Assembly: GCA_902782805.1 (NCBI GenBank)
Contig: CACZON010000276.1
Location: 1 to 5,470, forward strand
DNA length: 5,470 bases
From: Oscillospiraceae bacterium
GTDB lineage: Bacteria; Bacillota; Clostridia; Oscillospirales; Acutalibacteraceae
Direction of reading: 5' to 3'
Both the position numbers and the translations under genes were made by a program. Positions 5,377-5,470 of this stretch are shown here, one piece after another. Under the pieces are notes generated by a model. That model was not told where the DNA came from. It did not search any database and was given only the letters and a program-made list of their open reading frames with translations. Each line of letters starts with the position of its first letter. Position 1 is the first letter of the stretch.

Positions 5377-5470
5377 GATTTTCTCTCCTCCTTGATTCTG
5401 CGGATTTCCTTGATCACAAGTTTCATGTCAACCGGTTTGGCGATATGCCCATCCATGCCCGCTTCCAGGC
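5373..5470 (-). CDS. C-terminal end of receiver domain, probably hybrid histidine kinase
   Basis: Only the last 31 codons and the TGA stop are present; the gene continues past the right edge. The segment LEAGMDGHIAKPVDMKLV is the end of a response-regulator receiver domain. AGMDGHIAKP contains the conserved lysine and the following cis-proline of the phosphorylation site, and a final amphipathic helix and a short basic tail follow. The AGMDGH-type wording is most common in receiver domains fused to the C terminus of hybrid histidine kinases, but a stand-alone regulator with a C-terminal receiver cannot be excluded. Its stop overlaps the start of the solute-binding lipoprotein by four bases, so the two are probably translated in a coupled way. 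Confidence 0.75.
   Translation of the reverse strand, partial: LEAGMDGHIAKPVDMKLVIKEIRRIKEERKS

Noticed and set aside
5415..5425. TTGACA on the minus strand just upstream of the solute-binding protein, as an internal promoter
   Set aside because: No acceptable -10 box lies 16-18 bases downstream (about two of six matches). The bases encode the Val-Asp-Met of the receiver domain.

Overview
The window looks like chromosomal DNA from an anaerobic Clostridia-type Firmicute with fairly GC-rich DNA. Support comes from rubredoxin/rubrerythrin-type proteins, strong AGGAGG-type ribosome binding sites, near-consensus sigma-A promoters, Gram-positive-style lipoproteins and a CD1871A-type CXXC microprotein beside a polyferredoxin. 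Genus cannot be judged from this sequence alone. Nothing suggests an insertion sequence, prophage, CRISPR array, tRNA or rRNA.

Layout. (1) 1-608, minus strand: a nearly complete protein with a rubredoxin centre at each end of a rubrerythrin-like helical middle. It has its own promoter (644-672) and runs off the left edge. (2) 609-921: promoter, apparently empty spacer, and a strong hairpin terminator (836-867). (3) 922-1614, minus: a six-helix membrane protein of the Pr6Pr (FAR-17a/AIG1-like) type with the family's Thr and His residues, and its own promoter (1642-1671). (4) 1615-1847: a divergent intergenic region with a second promoter facing right (1742-1770) and a GC-rich leader hairpin (1799-1831). 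(5) 1848-3985, plus: a tight three-gene operon whose members overlap by 8 and 20 bases. It encodes a 49-residue membrane microprotein ending in CMEC, a NapH/NosR-like membrane polyferredoxin, and a lipoprotein with a C-terminal TlpA/ResA thioredoxin domain (CGPC). (6) 3986-4086: a hairpin terminator between convergent genes. (7) 4087-5470, minus: a lipoprotein of the ABC-transporter solute-binding family 1 type, overlapping by four bases the last codons of a receiver domain, probably the end of a hybrid histidine kinase.

How the parts may work together. The central operon is the most interesting part. It reads as a compact route for moving low-potential electrons from cytoplasmic ferredoxin through membrane Fe-S centres to thiol/disulfide proteins outside the membrane, a job usually given to CcdA or DsbD, neither of which is in the window. 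This is inference from gene order, motifs and predicted topology. The right-hand pair looks like a sensor kinase with its own solute-binding protein rather than a full ABC importer, because no permease follows the binding protein before the terminator.
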